From CBDFMG01 sp965221205 [NCBI: bacterium] (GTDB taxonomy: Bacteria; SM23-31), in the NCBI GenBank assembly GCA_965221205.1, contig OZ244870.1, positions 2,976,001 through 3,040,000 of the forward strand: a stretch of 64,000 nt of DNA, in the 5' to 3' direction. The notes beneath the pieces are model-generated. The model did not search any database. It saw only the letters and a program-made list of their open reading frames with translations, and was not told the DNA's origin. Each line of letters starts with the position of its first letter. Position 1 is the stretch's first letter. Below, in pieces: positions 43,524-53,546 of the stretch. The position numbers were made by a program, and so were the translations under genes.

Positions 43524-46250
43524 GTGATGAAAAAAAATACTGCATTTGCCTATTGGTCTCTTACAATAATGTTTGCTCCTCTTTTTATTATTCATACGAT
43601 CTATGGTCAGCCTATCCCGAAAGATATCATTGAAACATTTCACTACCGTTCGATCGGGCCGACCAGACAGGGCGGTAGAACGGTTGATTTCGCAATTCCC
43701 CGTCAGCAGCCGTATGCGTTCTATGTTGCAACGGCTACCGGCGGTTTGTGGAAAACGGTGAATAACGGGCAGTCGTTCAAGCCTGTTTTCGACAATGAGA
43801 ATGTCATTGCTCTGGGTTCCGTTGCTGTTGCCCCGTCAGATCCGGATATAATCTGGGTCGGCACCGGTGAACCGAATAACAGCGATACCGATCCCGGAAT
43901 ATCCTACTGGGGAAACGGCGTGTATAAATCTGTAAACGCTGGTAAATCATGGGATCATGTTGGTCTTACAGAATCCCAATATACCGGAGGAATAATTATT
44001 CATCCGGACAATCCTGACATAGTCTATGTTGCCACACTCGGACATTTTTTCTCCGAAAATCATGAGCGGGGACTGTACAAGACTATTGACGGTGGATTAT
44101 CTTGGACACGATCGCTATCTGTTACGGAAGACGGCAGGGACATTGGCGTGATTGATGTAGTAATGGATACGGAAGATCCCAATACGCTCTATGCTGCTAC
44201 ATGGGATAAACAGCGTCTGCCGTGGAAGTACATTCAGAGTGGTGCCGGCAGCGGCATCTTCAAAACAACCGACGCAGGCAATACGTGGAAAAAGTTGACC
44301 GATGGACTCCCGGATGGGAAGCTTGGCAGGATAGGTCTCGATCTATACCAGAGTGATCCGAATATTCTCTATGCTGCCATTCTCGAAGGGACAATTTCAC
44401 GTGGACGGTATGATAACACGAGTTTATGCACTGTCTACCGTACTGATGACGGTGGCGGTTCATGGAGGCAAGTTAGTTCGGATGATACACCGCCTCACGG
44501 AGGCTCCTACTACGGTCAGATTCGGGTAGATCCGAATGATGACAATCATGTGTATCTGTTGAGTACTATCGTCCAGGAATCCTTCGACGGTGGAAAAACC
44601 TAGGAAAGGGCATGGACGTGGGGCGGCGATAACCATGCTCTATGGATAGATCCCAATGATTCCCGGCATATGCTGCTCGGATATGATTTCGGCTTTTCCT
44701 TTACCTATGACAGAGGAAAGAACTGGTATCATCCTGACAATCTCCCCCTGGCATACCTGTATGCTGTGGGAGTCGACATGTCGTACCCCTACAATGTATA
44801 TGGAGGCACACAGGATAATGGTGGCTGGAAAGGGCCAAGCACAAAAAAAGGGCGGTTACCGATACGATTGGAGGATTGGGAACATGTCGTGGGCGGTGAC
44901 GGCTTTTATCATCAGATAGATCCCGTAACAAACCAGTACCTTTATAACGAATCTCAGTGGGGTGAAATTCAGCGTGTAGACCTAAAGACAGGAAAAAGGA
45001 AATGGCTCCCATACAGGGTGAAAAAAGGGGAAGAAGGAATTCGGCTTAATTGGAATACACCTATAGTGGTATCTCCACATAACAGCGATGTGATTTACCA
45101 TGGATCGAATTTCCTGATGCGCTCTGATTTCCGAGGTGAAAACTGGTATAAAATAAGTCCCGACCTGACAACGAACAATCCTAAAAAGATAGGGGTGTCC
45201 GGCGGTCCCATGTATTGTACGATAACAACAATCGATGAATCTCCAGTGAAAATGGGAATGATATGGGTCGGTACGGATGACGGAAATGTTCAACTCACGA
45301 CCGACGGTGGGAAAAACTGGACACAATTAAACGACCGGATTCCCGGCAATCCGGAATATTACGTCAGCAGAGTGACTGCATCAAATCATAATGCAGGAAC
45401 AGCATATGTAACCTACACCGGTCGCCGCCGGGACGATTTTCGGGCATTTGTGTATAAAACAACCGATTTCGGAAAGAATTGGGAATCGACAGTAAACAAT
45501 CTACCTGAAGAATCGGTGAATGTCATCAAGGAAGATCGTAAAAATCCCGGTCTGCTTTTTTTAGGAACGGATAAAGCTGTTTACGTTACCATGGACGGCG
45601 GCAAGAATTGGGTAAAAATGAAAAATAATATGCCGACTCAACCGGTACATGACCTCGTCATTCATCCTCGCGAGAACGATCTTGTGGTGGGAACGCATGG
45701 TAGAGGATTTTTTATTACCGATATTTCGCCGCTTCAGGAACTTAATATGGATGTTCTCGCACGTGACGTATACCTCTTCGGGATTGAACCGAAAGTACAG
45801 TGGGTTATGCCGAGAGTAACTGTTCAGGCAAGTCAGAATTACTACGGGGAAAATGAAAAGCACGGTGTTGTCGTCAATTATTACTTGAGAGAAGCCGCTG
45901 AAACTGACGTATTGATAGAAATATACAAAGGGAGCCATCGGATTTACCATATGACAGGTCCTGAGAACGTAGGGCTTCATAGCTCTGAATGGGCTATGAT
46001 AACGGGGCAGGAGCGGTCCGAACTGGAAAAAGAGCGGTGGATTGTGGAAAATAATAACAGGGGATCGCAAGAAGAAACACTTCCACTGTATGATTCTACG
46101 GATAGCGCCGATCCGGTACAGTATAATGATCCCAATTATGTTGTGTCCTGGCCCGTATCACCAGGAGAATACACTGTGGTCCTTACGGTTAATGGTATCC
46201 GGTTATCGGGCAAAGCACTTATTATCCCCGACTATTGGTACGACAAATAA
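43524..46250 (+). pseudogene. Secreted sortilin/VPS10-like beta-propeller protein with an in-frame TAG
   Basis: 908 codons in one frame, interrupted only by TAG at 44601-44603. A signal peptide (MKKNTAFAYWSLTIMFAPLFIIHTIYG) precedes many BNR/Asp-box repeats (e.g. SPTRQGG-like start RSIGPTRQGGRTV.. GGLWKTVNNGQSFKPVFD.. DGGLSWTRSLS.. DGGKNWTQLND) of a VPS10-type propeller, then a C-terminal Ig-like tail (YTVVLTVNGIRLSGKALII). The stop falls inside a standard Asp box, SFDGGKT*ERAW, exactly where Trp is conserved, so TGG to TAG by one base. The rest of the frame is undamaged, suggesting a recent mutation or an error. Confidence 0.85.
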
Positions 46251-46411
46251 AACCAGCTTTATAGTGGGAATAGACGCGTAAATTCACGTTCCTCTTCAAT
46301 CAAGGGAAAAACAGCGCTTTTACATTATATTGTGAGAAGAAGATAGATCCGGATAATTTACCGAAATCATAGTATTACTATCGTCAAAGTAAACTTCTGC
46401 AGAGTCTTACA

Positions 46412-47854
46412 TTAGCGTATGAGACGAATCTCCGTAGGTGGTGGTGATAAAAACTCGATTCCACGTTCTGTGACAATCGCACCGTCATGAAACCATAAAT
46501 TGATTTGTTTCTCGCCGTATAGTTTTGAAGGTGAAGCCCTGTATATAAAAAATTCCATCATAAAATGGTGATAGAGCGGCAGTGGAATCTCATGTTCCCA
46601 GGCAGGACCAATAGAACCAATCCTGGGTGCATTCCTTCCTTTTCCGAGAGCATGTAAGTCGATAGAAACCTGGGTCTTTTCGGGATCCTGATCTTCGCGA
46701 AATCTTTGGATTGGATTTACGTTAATCCCGGCTTCGGTGAGTTTCTGTTTAATAATTTCAAATGTTTCACGACCCGTACGACCGATTTTGATATTATCTG
46801 CAGTAATCTGACGGATTTTCATCGCATCTTCCCAGATTCTTTTGATTTCCGGAGGCACATCTGTCTCTCCTTCACGGAGTATATAGCCGTATTGTACTAC
46901 AAGTTCAAAGAAGTTCCTATATCTCCAGCGAGAACCGACATGCCGCAGATCATACTCTGCCTCAGCACCCTGGTCTACGATAAACAGGTTGCCTCTCTTG
47001 AGTACATCATCTTCATCGAATCTATTCCTTCCTGGCATGAGACTGATTTCTCCCTCAAGATCACCAGCTTTGGTAACACCCGGCACGATTTTAGAAAAAG
47101 ATCTCTCTTGAGATTCTGCAATCCACTTACGTATTCTTTTTAACATAACAATTTCGCTCGGCACCGGCCTGGATATATAGCTGATCTCAAGATATTCAGA
47201 AGATACCAGCCTTTTTGCATATTTTTCACCCAGTTCCTTCACCAACAGTCTGAAATCCGTATACGAAATGCCGTCATTTGCATCAGCAGCAACAGTCGGT
47301 CCCAGCTCATCAAGGTAATTAACAGCAATGCGCCTGGGATCCCTTTCCGCTACAAATACCCCAATGCCTTCAAAGCGATGATCATACTCGGTGTCAGGAT
47401 TCGGTAGTTCTCTCCGGGAAACTGCTTCGCCGATTATGTCGTAGGCGCCGGTTTCTTCAATTGAATTTGATTCTCTATTACGCCTACCCCGGCTCTCCCA
47501 GCGGCGGCCAAGAACTGCTCGCTCAATTCGGTCTCCACCCCGGTCTGTAAAAATAAACACACCGGAGGTGCTGCCCAGTTCCCTATAGAATCCATAGGCG
47601 ACACCACCAAAGGAATACGCACCTCCCTCTCTCATCACATGAATCCACATATCTATGTTGTGCTCCCGCATGACCTGGGGCAGAATGATGTCAAACTTTT
47701 CACGGCGATTATAATTCGTCAGTTCCTCGATACTGAGGTTTTCCAACTCCTGCTCATTGGGAAATGTCAATGTGGATTGCGCTACCGCAGGAATGCTCAG
47801 CCCCAGTAACATGGACATTGTAAGTATCATACAAATAGTGTGACGAGTCGACAT
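46412..47854 (-). CDS. Secreted M24-like protein, array member 1
   Basis: 480 residues with signal peptide (RHTICMILTMSMLLGLSIPAVAQ). N-terminal creatinase-like domain: NYNRREKFDIILPQVMREHNIDMWIHVMREGGAYSFGG.. LGSTSGVFIFTDRGGDRIERAVLG. The C-terminal pita-bread region has RGNLFIVDQGAEAEYDLRHVG, LREGETDVPPEIKRIWEDAM, IGRTGRETFEIIKQKLTEAGI and LPLYHHFMMEFFIYRASPS. By eye the first Asp and one Glu of the M24 metal site may persist, but the HGHG-type His segment reads LHALGKGRNAPRIG, so hydrolytic activity is doubtful. ATG follows GAAGGAGACGTCTG. Closest to the truncated member 5. Confidence 0.82.
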   Translation of the reverse strand: MSTRHTICMILTMSMLLGLSIPAVAQSTLTFPNEQELENLSIEELTNYNRREKFDIILPQVMREHNIDMWIHVMREGGAYSFGGVAYGFYRELGSTSGVFIFTDRGGDRIERAVLGRRWESRGRRNRESNSIEETGAYDIIGEAVSRRELPNPDTEYDHRFEGIGVFVAERDPRRIAVNYLDELGPTVAADANDGISYTDFRLLVKELGEKYAKRLVSSEYLEISYISRPVPSEIVMLKRIRKWIAESQERSFSKIVPGVTKAGDLEGEISLMPGRNRFDEDDVLKRGNLFIVDQGAEAEYDLRHVGSRWRYRNFFELVVQYGYILREGETDVPPEIKRIWEDAMKIRQITADNIKIGRTGRETFEIIKQKLTEAGINVNPIQRFREDQDPEKTQVSIDLHALGKGRNAPRIGSIGPAWEHEIPLPLYHHFMMEFFIYRASPSKLYGEKQINLWFHDGAIVTERGIEFLSPPPTEIRLIR

Positions 47855-47896
47855 CAGACGTCTCCTTCAATAAACGACGATTGTGTTTGGCGGAAC

Positions 47897-49360
47897 TTAT
47901 TTAATAAGATAAAGCTTCTTTTGTGGTGGAGATAAATACTCGACGCCACGTTCAGTGGCAATCGCCTGCTCGTGATTCCAAAATAATAGGTATTGGTCTT
48001 CATTTTTGTTTGATGTTGGCGATGGCATATAGAAAAAATATTCTAATACAAAGTGGTGATTGAGCGAGAGCGGTACATCATGAGTCCAATCCGGACCATA
48101 AGAACTCATCCTGGAGCCCATATAAATATCATGCTTACTTTCACGTGCTCCTTTTCCCTTGCCATGTAAATCGATAGTAAGCAGGGTTTTATCAGGATCA
48201 TACGCTGCGGAATAAACGGGAAAATCGTTCTTTGGCTGAACCATATGCAATTGGGGATCCACAACAATAATCCCTGCCTCCTCAAATTTCCGCTTGTAGT
48301 CTTTCATTATTTCACGAGAGGTACGACCCGCCTTGATGGTTTCTGCAAAAATCTTATCGATTTTCAGATATTCAGCCCAGATTTTCTTGATTTCAGGCGG
48401 TGGCTCACTCTCTCCGTCGCGGAGCACATAACCGAACATTCCCTGGCTTGGCGCAGCAATGATGTCACCTCCCTGGACCACACTGTTTTCCCAGCCTGCG
48501 CTCCTTCCCCGTTGCGATAAGCCTGTGCTCATGCGACGAAAGACTACTACATCCACCTCATAATCTCCTGTATCACCCAGCCCGCGAGTCTTTGTTACAC
48601 CCGGCACGATTTTATCAAAGGTTTTCTTTGCAAGTTCAACCTCGTCCTTGCGTAGTTTCTTAAGTAGTTCGATTTCGCTCGGCACTGGAGTTATCTGGTA
48701 ATCCATCATCACATATTCAGACGAGACCAGCCTCTCTGCGTAGTTGTCACCGAGTTCTTTCGTCAGGAGGAGATAATCTATATGCGAAATGCCGTCATTT
48801 GTACTTCTGGAGGAGGAAGTCGCCCACGTTCCCAGATTTTCTCTGTAATTTACGGCAATGCGTTCGGGGTCACGTGCATTGACAAATTCTCTGAGGCCTT
48901 TAAACCTGAAATCATATTCTGTCATCTGGCTTGACACCGGTTCTCCCACAAAAACCGGGTCACCGATAATGTCGTAAACTCCTAATTCTTCAAGCACATT
49001 ACTCGCATCCTCTCTTCTTTGACGCTGTGTAGCTCCCCAACGACGCCCGAGAACCGCACGTTCGATCCTGTCACCACCACGGTCTGTGAAGATGAAAACA
49101 CCGGAGGTGCTACCAAATTCCTCTGAACCAAAGGGATCACGAATTGCTACTCTCATCACATGGATCCACATGTCGATATTATTTTTTTTCATGATCTGGG
49201 GTAGAACAAGGTCAAACTTTTCCCGGCGAATCTGATTATTCCATTTCGCCAATTCATCCATATTCTGACCTGACATTGCCGATACTGATTGGGCCGTTGC
49301 ATTACTGAACAGCCCCGGAAGCATGGACAGTGAAAAAATTGTACAAAATATAAGTCGCAT
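47897..49360 (-). CDS. Secreted M24-like protein, array member 2
   Basis: 487 residues from ATG 49360 (MRLIFCTIFSLSMLPGLFSNATAQ, with GGGAGACTTTTG upstream); the frame continues to 49516 but the extra 52 residues are not part of the family. The N-domain resembles member 1 (IRREKFDLVLPQIMKKNNIDMWIHVMRVAIRDPFG). In the C-domain, GGDIIAAPSQGMFGYVLRDGESEPPPEIKKIW has neither of the two Asp ligands of active M24 enzymes, and the His segment reads IDLHGKGKGARESKHDIYMGSR. Glu in HHFVLEYFFYMP persists. It could be a pseudo-enzyme that binds peptides. Confidence 0.82.
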   Translation of the reverse strand: MRLIFCTIFSLSMLPGLFSNATAQSVSAMSGQNMDELAKWNNQIRREKFDLVLPQIMKKNNIDMWIHVMRVAIRDPFGSEEFGSTSGVFIFTDRGGDRIERAVLGRRWGATQRQRREDASNVLEELGVYDIIGDPVFVGEPVSSQMTEYDFRFKGLREFVNARDPERIAVNYRENLGTWATSSSRSTNDGISHIDYLLLTKELGDNYAERLVSSEYVMMDYQITPVPSEIELLKKLRKDEVELAKKTFDKIVPGVTKTRGLGDTGDYEVDVVVFRRMSTGLSQRGRSAGWENSVVQGGDIIAAPSQGMFGYVLRDGESEPPPEIKKIWAEYLKIDKIFAETIKAGRTSREIMKDYKRKFEEAGIIVVDPQLHMVQPKNDFPVYSAAYDPDKTLLTIDLHGKGKGARESKHDIYMGSRMSSYGPDWTHDVPLSLNHHFVLEYFFYMPSPTSNKNEDQYLLFWNHEQAIATERGVEYLSPPQKKLYLIK

Positions 49361-49463
49361 CAATATCAAAAGTCTCCCTTGCTTAGCTATGATTGTGTTT
49401 GGGGGAGCAGCTCTGTGCAAAATCAACGATACTATAACTCCACAAGCTGTATGATTTGCATAC

Positions 49464-50912
49464 TTATTTAACGAGATAAAGCTCCTTTTGCGGTGGAGAT
49501 AAATACTCGACTCCACGTTCGGTGGTAATCACCTGTTCATGATCCCACCAGAGTAGATACTGGTCTTCGTCTTCGTTGGATGTAGGCGACGGCACATAGA
49601 AAAAATATTCTAATACAAAGTGGTAATTAGGTGGGAGTTGTATATTTTTCGTCCATGCCGGACCATAAGAACTAATCCTGGGGCCAAGATAATTTTCATT
49701 CGGCCTCTCACGCGCTCCTTTCATCATGCCATGATTGTCGACACTCAGGTGCGTTTTTTCAGGATCAAAACCTGCGGAATACACAGGAAAATTATTTTTG
49801 GGGATAACCATATGCAATTGGGGATCCCTGACAATAATCCCTGCCTCCTCGAATTTCCATTTGTAGTCTGGAATTATCTCTCGAGGGGTACGACCCGCTC
49901 TGATGGTTTCAGCCAGAATTTTATCGATTTTCAGATATTCTGCCCAGAGCTTTTGGATATCCGGAGGTGGTTTAGTCTCTCCTTTACGGAGCACATAGGC
50001 GTACATTCCCACTCCCGGTGATGCAAGGATATCGCCTCCCTGGACTACACTGTTTTCCCAACCGTCACTTCTTCCTCTCTGTGATAATCCTGTACTCATC
50101 CGACGAAAGACAGTTACTCCCGCTCCGCGAGTTTTGGTGACACCCGGCACGACGTTATCGAAAGCTTTTTTTACACGTTCGACTCTGTCTTTACTTAATT
50201 TCTTGAGTAGCTGAATTTCGCTTGGCACTTTTCCTATAGTGTAATCCATCATCACATATTCGGACGAGACCAGCCTGCCGGCATATTTTTCACCGAGCTC
50301 TTCAGTCAACAGATGATAATCGGTAAACGAAATGCCGTCTCGTGCACCTCCAAAGTCAGTGAAGGTCTCCCATTGTCCCAGATCATGCATGTAATTTACC
50401 CCAATCCGTTTGGGATCACGTGCTTCAACAAACTCTCTGAGGCCCTTAAATCGGAAATCATATTCAATCATCGGGCTTGTCACCGGTTCCCGCACAAAAA
50501 CTGGGTCGTGGATTATGTCGTAGGCTCCACTCTCTTCAAGAAAATCAATATCTCCATCATCCCGTTCACGCTGAGTAGCTCCCCAGCGACGTCCGAGAAC
50601 CGCGCGTTCGATCCTGTCTTCGCCACGGTCAGTGAAGACAAACACGCCGGAGGTACTACCCAGTTCTTCTGCTCCAAATACATCAGGGATTGCTATTCTC
50701 ATCACATGAATCCACATGTCGATTTTGTTCTTTCTCATGGCTACGGGCAGAACGAGATCAAACTTTTCCCGGCGAATCCGATTATTCCATTCCTTAAGTT
50801 CTTTTTCTTCCTGAGCGGACATTACTGGTCCCGGTTGGGCCATTACAATACCGAACAGTCCCAGGAGCATAGACAATGTAAGAATTGTACAAAAAACATG
50901 TCGAGTCGACAT
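49464..50912 (-). CDS. Secreted M24-like protein, array member 3
   Basis: 482 residues, signal peptide RHVFCTILTLSMLLGLFGIVMAQ. Same domains as member 2: RREKFDLVLPVAMRKNKIDMWIHVMRIAIPDVFG.. GWENSVVQGGDILASPGVGMYAYVLRKGETKPPPDIQKLW.. DNHGMMKGARERPNENYLGPRIS.. HHFVLEYFFYVPSP. The two Asp ligands and the His are again not evident. A 71-bp stretch (50032-50102) is identical in DNA to member 4 (51523-51593). The spacer upstream shares CGACGATTGTGTTTGG with other spacers of the array. Confidence 0.82.
   Translation of the reverse strand: MSTRHVFCTILTLSMLLGLFGIVMAQPGPVMSAQEEKELKEWNNRIRREKFDLVLPVAMRKNKIDMWIHVMRIAIPDVFGAEELGSTSGVFVFTDRGEDRIERAVLGRRWGATQRERDDGDIDFLEESGAYDIIHDPVFVREPVTSPMIEYDFRFKGLREFVEARDPKRIGVNYMHDLGQWETFTDFGGARDGISFTDYHLLTEELGEKYAGRLVSSEYVMMDYTIGKVPSEIQLLKKLSKDRVERVKKAFDNVVPGVTKTRGAGVTVFRRMSTGLSQRGRSDGWENSVVQGGDILASPGVGMYAYVLRKGETKPPPDIQKLWAEYLKIDKILAETIRAGRTPREIIPDYKWKFEEAGIIVRDPQLHMVIPKNNFPVYSAGFDPEKTHLSVDNHGMMKGARERPNENYLGPRISSYGPAWTKNIQLPPNYHFVLEYFFYVPSPTSNEDEDQYLLWWDHEQVITTERGVEYLSPPQKELYLVK
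50032..50102. repeat. 71-bp tract identical to 51523-51593
   Basis: Both copies begin TCGCCTCCCTGG and end GTACTCATCCG, with mismatches immediately on both sides. They lie at homologous places of array members 3 and 4. Member 2 is clearly divergent in the same stretch, so recent gene conversion is the simplest explanation. Confidence 0.8.
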
Positions 50913-50954
50913 CAGATGCCTCCTTCATTAAGCGACGATTGTGTTTGGTAGAAA

Positions 50955-52370
50955 TTATTTAATAAGTATAAGCTCCTTTTGCGGTGGAGATAAATATTCG
51001 ACGCCATCTTCAGTGGCAATCGCCTGTTCATGATCCCAAAAGAATAAAAATTGGTCTTCGTCTTTGTTGGATGTCGGTGACGGCATATAAAAGAAATACT
51101 CTAAAACAAAGTGGTGGTTGGGTGCGAGCGGTATGTCATGCGTCCAATCCGGGCCATACGAACCTATCCTGGGACCAAGATAAATATCGGGCTTTCTACT
51201 CTGCGCTCCTTTTCCCTTACCATGAGCATCAATGGTCAACAGGGTTTTTGTAGGATCAAAACCTGCAGAATAAACAGGAAAATCGTTCTTGGGCTGAAAC
51301 ATATGCATTTGAGGATCTACTACAATAATATCTTCTTCTTCGTATCTCTTTTTGTAGTTACTGACAATTTCACGAGGAGTGAGTCCTGCTTTGATGGTTT
51401 CAACCAGAATCTTATCGATTTTCAGATATTCCGCCCAGAGTCTTTTGATTTCGGAAGGCGGTTCAGTCTCTCCCCTGCGGAGTACATAGGCGTACATTCC
51501 CTGACTTGGTGCTGCAAGAATGTCGCCTCCCTGGACTACACTGTTTTCCCAACCGTCACTTCTTCCTCTCTGTGATAATCCTGTACTCATCCGGCGAAAC
51601 ACAGTAACTCCGCCCCCGCGAGTTCTCGTTTTACCCGGTTCAACTGCTGCAAAAGCTTTTTCTACACGTTCAACCTCATCCCGCCGCAATTTTTTGAGGA
51701 GTTCGATTTCGCTCGGCACCGGAGTTATTTGATAATCCATCATCACATACTCAGACGAGACAAGCCTGTCGGCGTATTCACCACCAAGTTCTTTCACCAA
51801 CAGGAGATAGTCTATATGTGAAATGCCGTCATTTGTACTTCGGGATGATGCTGTTTCCCATGTTGCCAAATTTTCCCGGTAGTTAACTGCAATGCGCTTG
51901 GGGTCACGTGCTTCAACAAATTCTTTGAGGCCTTTAAAGCGGAAATCATATTCTGTCATCTGACTTGACACCGGTTCACCCACAAATACCGGATCGGAGA
52001 TTATATCGTAAACTCCTAATTCCTCAATCATCCTGCTTGCGTCTTCTCCTCTTTGACGTTGTGTAGCACCCCAGCGGCGACCGAGTACAGCCCGTTCAAT
52101 TCTATCACCACCACTGTCCGTGAAGACGAAAACACCGGAAGTACTGCCCAGGTCTTCTGCACCAAAAGGATCGGAAACTGCTACCCTCATCACATGAATC
52201 CACATGTCGACATTGTTCTTTTTCATAGCCTGGGGCAGAACGAGGTCAAACTTTTCATGGCGAATTTGATTATTCCATTCAGATAAATCGTCCATTTCCT
52301 GAGCCTGTGCACTGGCAATAGGTATTAAGAACATTACAGATAGTAAAACTATCATTATCCTGGATAGCAT
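50955..52370 (-). CDS. Secreted M24-like protein, array member 4 (promoter-proximal)
   Basis: 471 residues with signal peptide (MIVLLSVMFLIPIASAQAQ). It is the first full gene transcribed from the promoter at 52504-52532. Motifs: RHEKFDLVLPQAMKKNNVDMWIHVMRVAVSDPFG, ENSVVQGGDILAAPSQGMYAYVLRRGETEPPSEIKRLWAEYL, IDAHGKGKGAQSRKPDIYLGPRIGSYGPDW, NHHFVLEYFFYMPSPTS and WDHEQAIATEDGVEYLSPP. The same loss of metal ligands as members 2 and 3 is seen. The ATG has GAGAGGAGCACGTT upstream. Confidence 0.82.
   Translation of the reverse strand: MLSRIMIVLLSVMFLIPIASAQAQEMDDLSEWNNQIRHEKFDLVLPQAMKKNNVDMWIHVMRVAVSDPFGAEDLGSTSGVFVFTDSGGDRIERAVLGRRWGATQRQRGEDASRMIEELGVYDIISDPVFVGEPVSSQMTEYDFRFKGLKEFVEARDPKRIAVNYRENLATWETASSRSTNDGISHIDYLLLVKELGGEYADRLVSSEYVMMDYQITPVPSEIELLKKLRRDEVERVEKAFAAVEPGKTRTRGGGVTVFRRMSTGLSQRGRSDGWENSVVQGGDILAAPSQGMYAYVLRRGETEPPSEIKRLWAEYLKIDKILVETIKAGLTPREIVSNYKKRYEEEDIIVVDPQMHMFQPKNDFPVYSAGFDPTKTLLTIDAHGKGKGAQSRKPDIYLGPRIGSYGPDWTHDIPLAPNHHFVLEYFFYMPSPTSNKDEDQFLFFWDHEQAIATEDGVEYLSPPQKELILIK
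51523..51593. repeat. 71-bp tract identical to 50032-50102
   Basis: Second copy of the conversion tract, within array member 4. Confidence 0.8.
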
Positions 52371-52503
52371 AACGTGCTCCTCTCTAAATTAAACTGATAT
52401 TACCTATACGAGTTCTAAAAGAAATTTATATTGGTTTGTGTTGGAAATATAAGCTTTTAAAGACATAAAACATGGTCAGAATATGTTGGAAAAAATAATA
52501 TCA

Positions 52504-52532
52504 ATAGTAACGTATGTAATTTATTTTTACAA
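52504..52532 (-). promoter_or_regulatory. Sigma70-like promoter of the M24-like array
   Basis: TTGTAA (52532-52527), 17-base spacer, TACTAT (52509-52504) on the minus strand, about 135-160 bp upstream of array member 4. The block 52470-52545 is conserved with 8281-8356 in front of the other M24 gene, with identical hexamers and spacing. The long leader leaves room for further control. Confidence 0.6.
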
Positions 52533-52570
52533 GTGTTTTCTTCTCATTTGGCTGTAAGAATAGTGAACAA

Positions 52571-53149
52571 TTAGCGTATAATACGAATCGTGGTAGGAGA
52601 TGGAGATACACACTCGACTCCACGTTCGGAAAGATACGCACCGTCATGAAATTGAAATGATAAATATCTTTCTTCACCCCATTCAGGCATTGGAACATAG
52701 ACCCAGTATTCCATGACAAAATGGTGATAGAGCGGGAGTGTCAATTTACGTTGCCATTCCGGACCTAAAAGGGCAATTCTGGGAGCATTCGGTCCCTTTT
52801 CCATAGCATGTAAATCGAAAGGTACTTTGGTTTTATCAGAATCCAAATCCTTTTCAAATCTTTGTCTATTTACATAAATAAATCCAGCTTCCTCAACTTT
52901 TTGCTTGAGGATTTCAAAAGTTTCAGCACCGGTACGACAAATTTTGACATTATCTTCAAAAACCTTTCGGACTCTCACTGCATCTGTCCATACTTTATTG
53001 ATCTTTGGATGCAGTTCAGTTTCTCCTACACGGAGCACATAGGCAAATTCTTTCAAAGTATCATAGAAATTTCTGAATTTCCACTGAATATCTTCAAACT
53101 TGCTGGGATACATTGACGAATTTGCACTGTGAAAATGCATCATACTCAA
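52571..53149 (-). pseudogene. M24-like array member 5, 5'-truncated
   Basis: 192 codons homologous to the C-terminal 40 % of member 1: FRNFYDTLKEFAYVLRVGETELHPKINKVWTDAVRV.. FEILKQKVEEAGF.. DLHAMEKGPNAPRIALLGPEW.. LPLYHHFVMEYWVYVPMP.. FHDGAYLSERGVECVSPSPTTIRII*. The N-terminal creatinase-like domain and signal peptide are gone and sequence upstream of 53149 is noncoding. The promoter for members 4-1 starts just downstream of its stop. It is the outermost and most decayed copy. Confidence 0.75.
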
Positions 53150-53288
53150 GAAAAATTAATTTGTATTAAGTTTGTCTAATCATGATAATATATAAGCAAC
53201 TGGTGCAAAATTGACACACTTTCTATATATATCTGATGGAAGGACAAATGTAAAAATCTTTATGGGTTGATATAAAAATACACAATGA

Positions 53289-53376
<88 letters not shown>

Positions 53377-53394
53377 TGATTTGAAATATTGTTG

Positions 53395-53481
53395 CGGAGA
53401 GGGAGGGATTCGAACCCTCGGTACGCGTAAACGCACACACGCTTTCCAAGCGTGCTCCTTAAGCCACTCGGACACCTCTCC
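53395..53481 (-). tRNA. tRNA-Ser (GGA)
   Basis: 87-nt class II tRNA on the minus strand. Acceptor GGAGAGG, anticodon stem CACGC/GCGTG with loop TTGGAAA gives anticodon GGA. Long variable arm GTGCGTTTACGCGTACC. Paired with tRNA-Ser (CGA) 18 bp downstream. Confidence 0.93.
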
Positions 53482-53546
53482 ATGTACTTTAACAAATCTG
53501 TCTCATGCTTGACAGCATGATTCAACAATTTGTTTTATGACTCCTT

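Noticed and set aside
44601-44603. Pyrrolysine or programmed read-through at the TAG in the sortilin-like gene
   Set aside because: The codon replaces a Trp in a standard Asp box; a single-base mutation or error is simpler, and no recoding signal is visible.
46412-53149. Repeated sequence in the array as a CRISPR or satellite
   Set aside because: The repeats are paralogous genes of about 1.45 kb with homologous spacers, not short regular repeats. No CRISPR array was seen anywhere.
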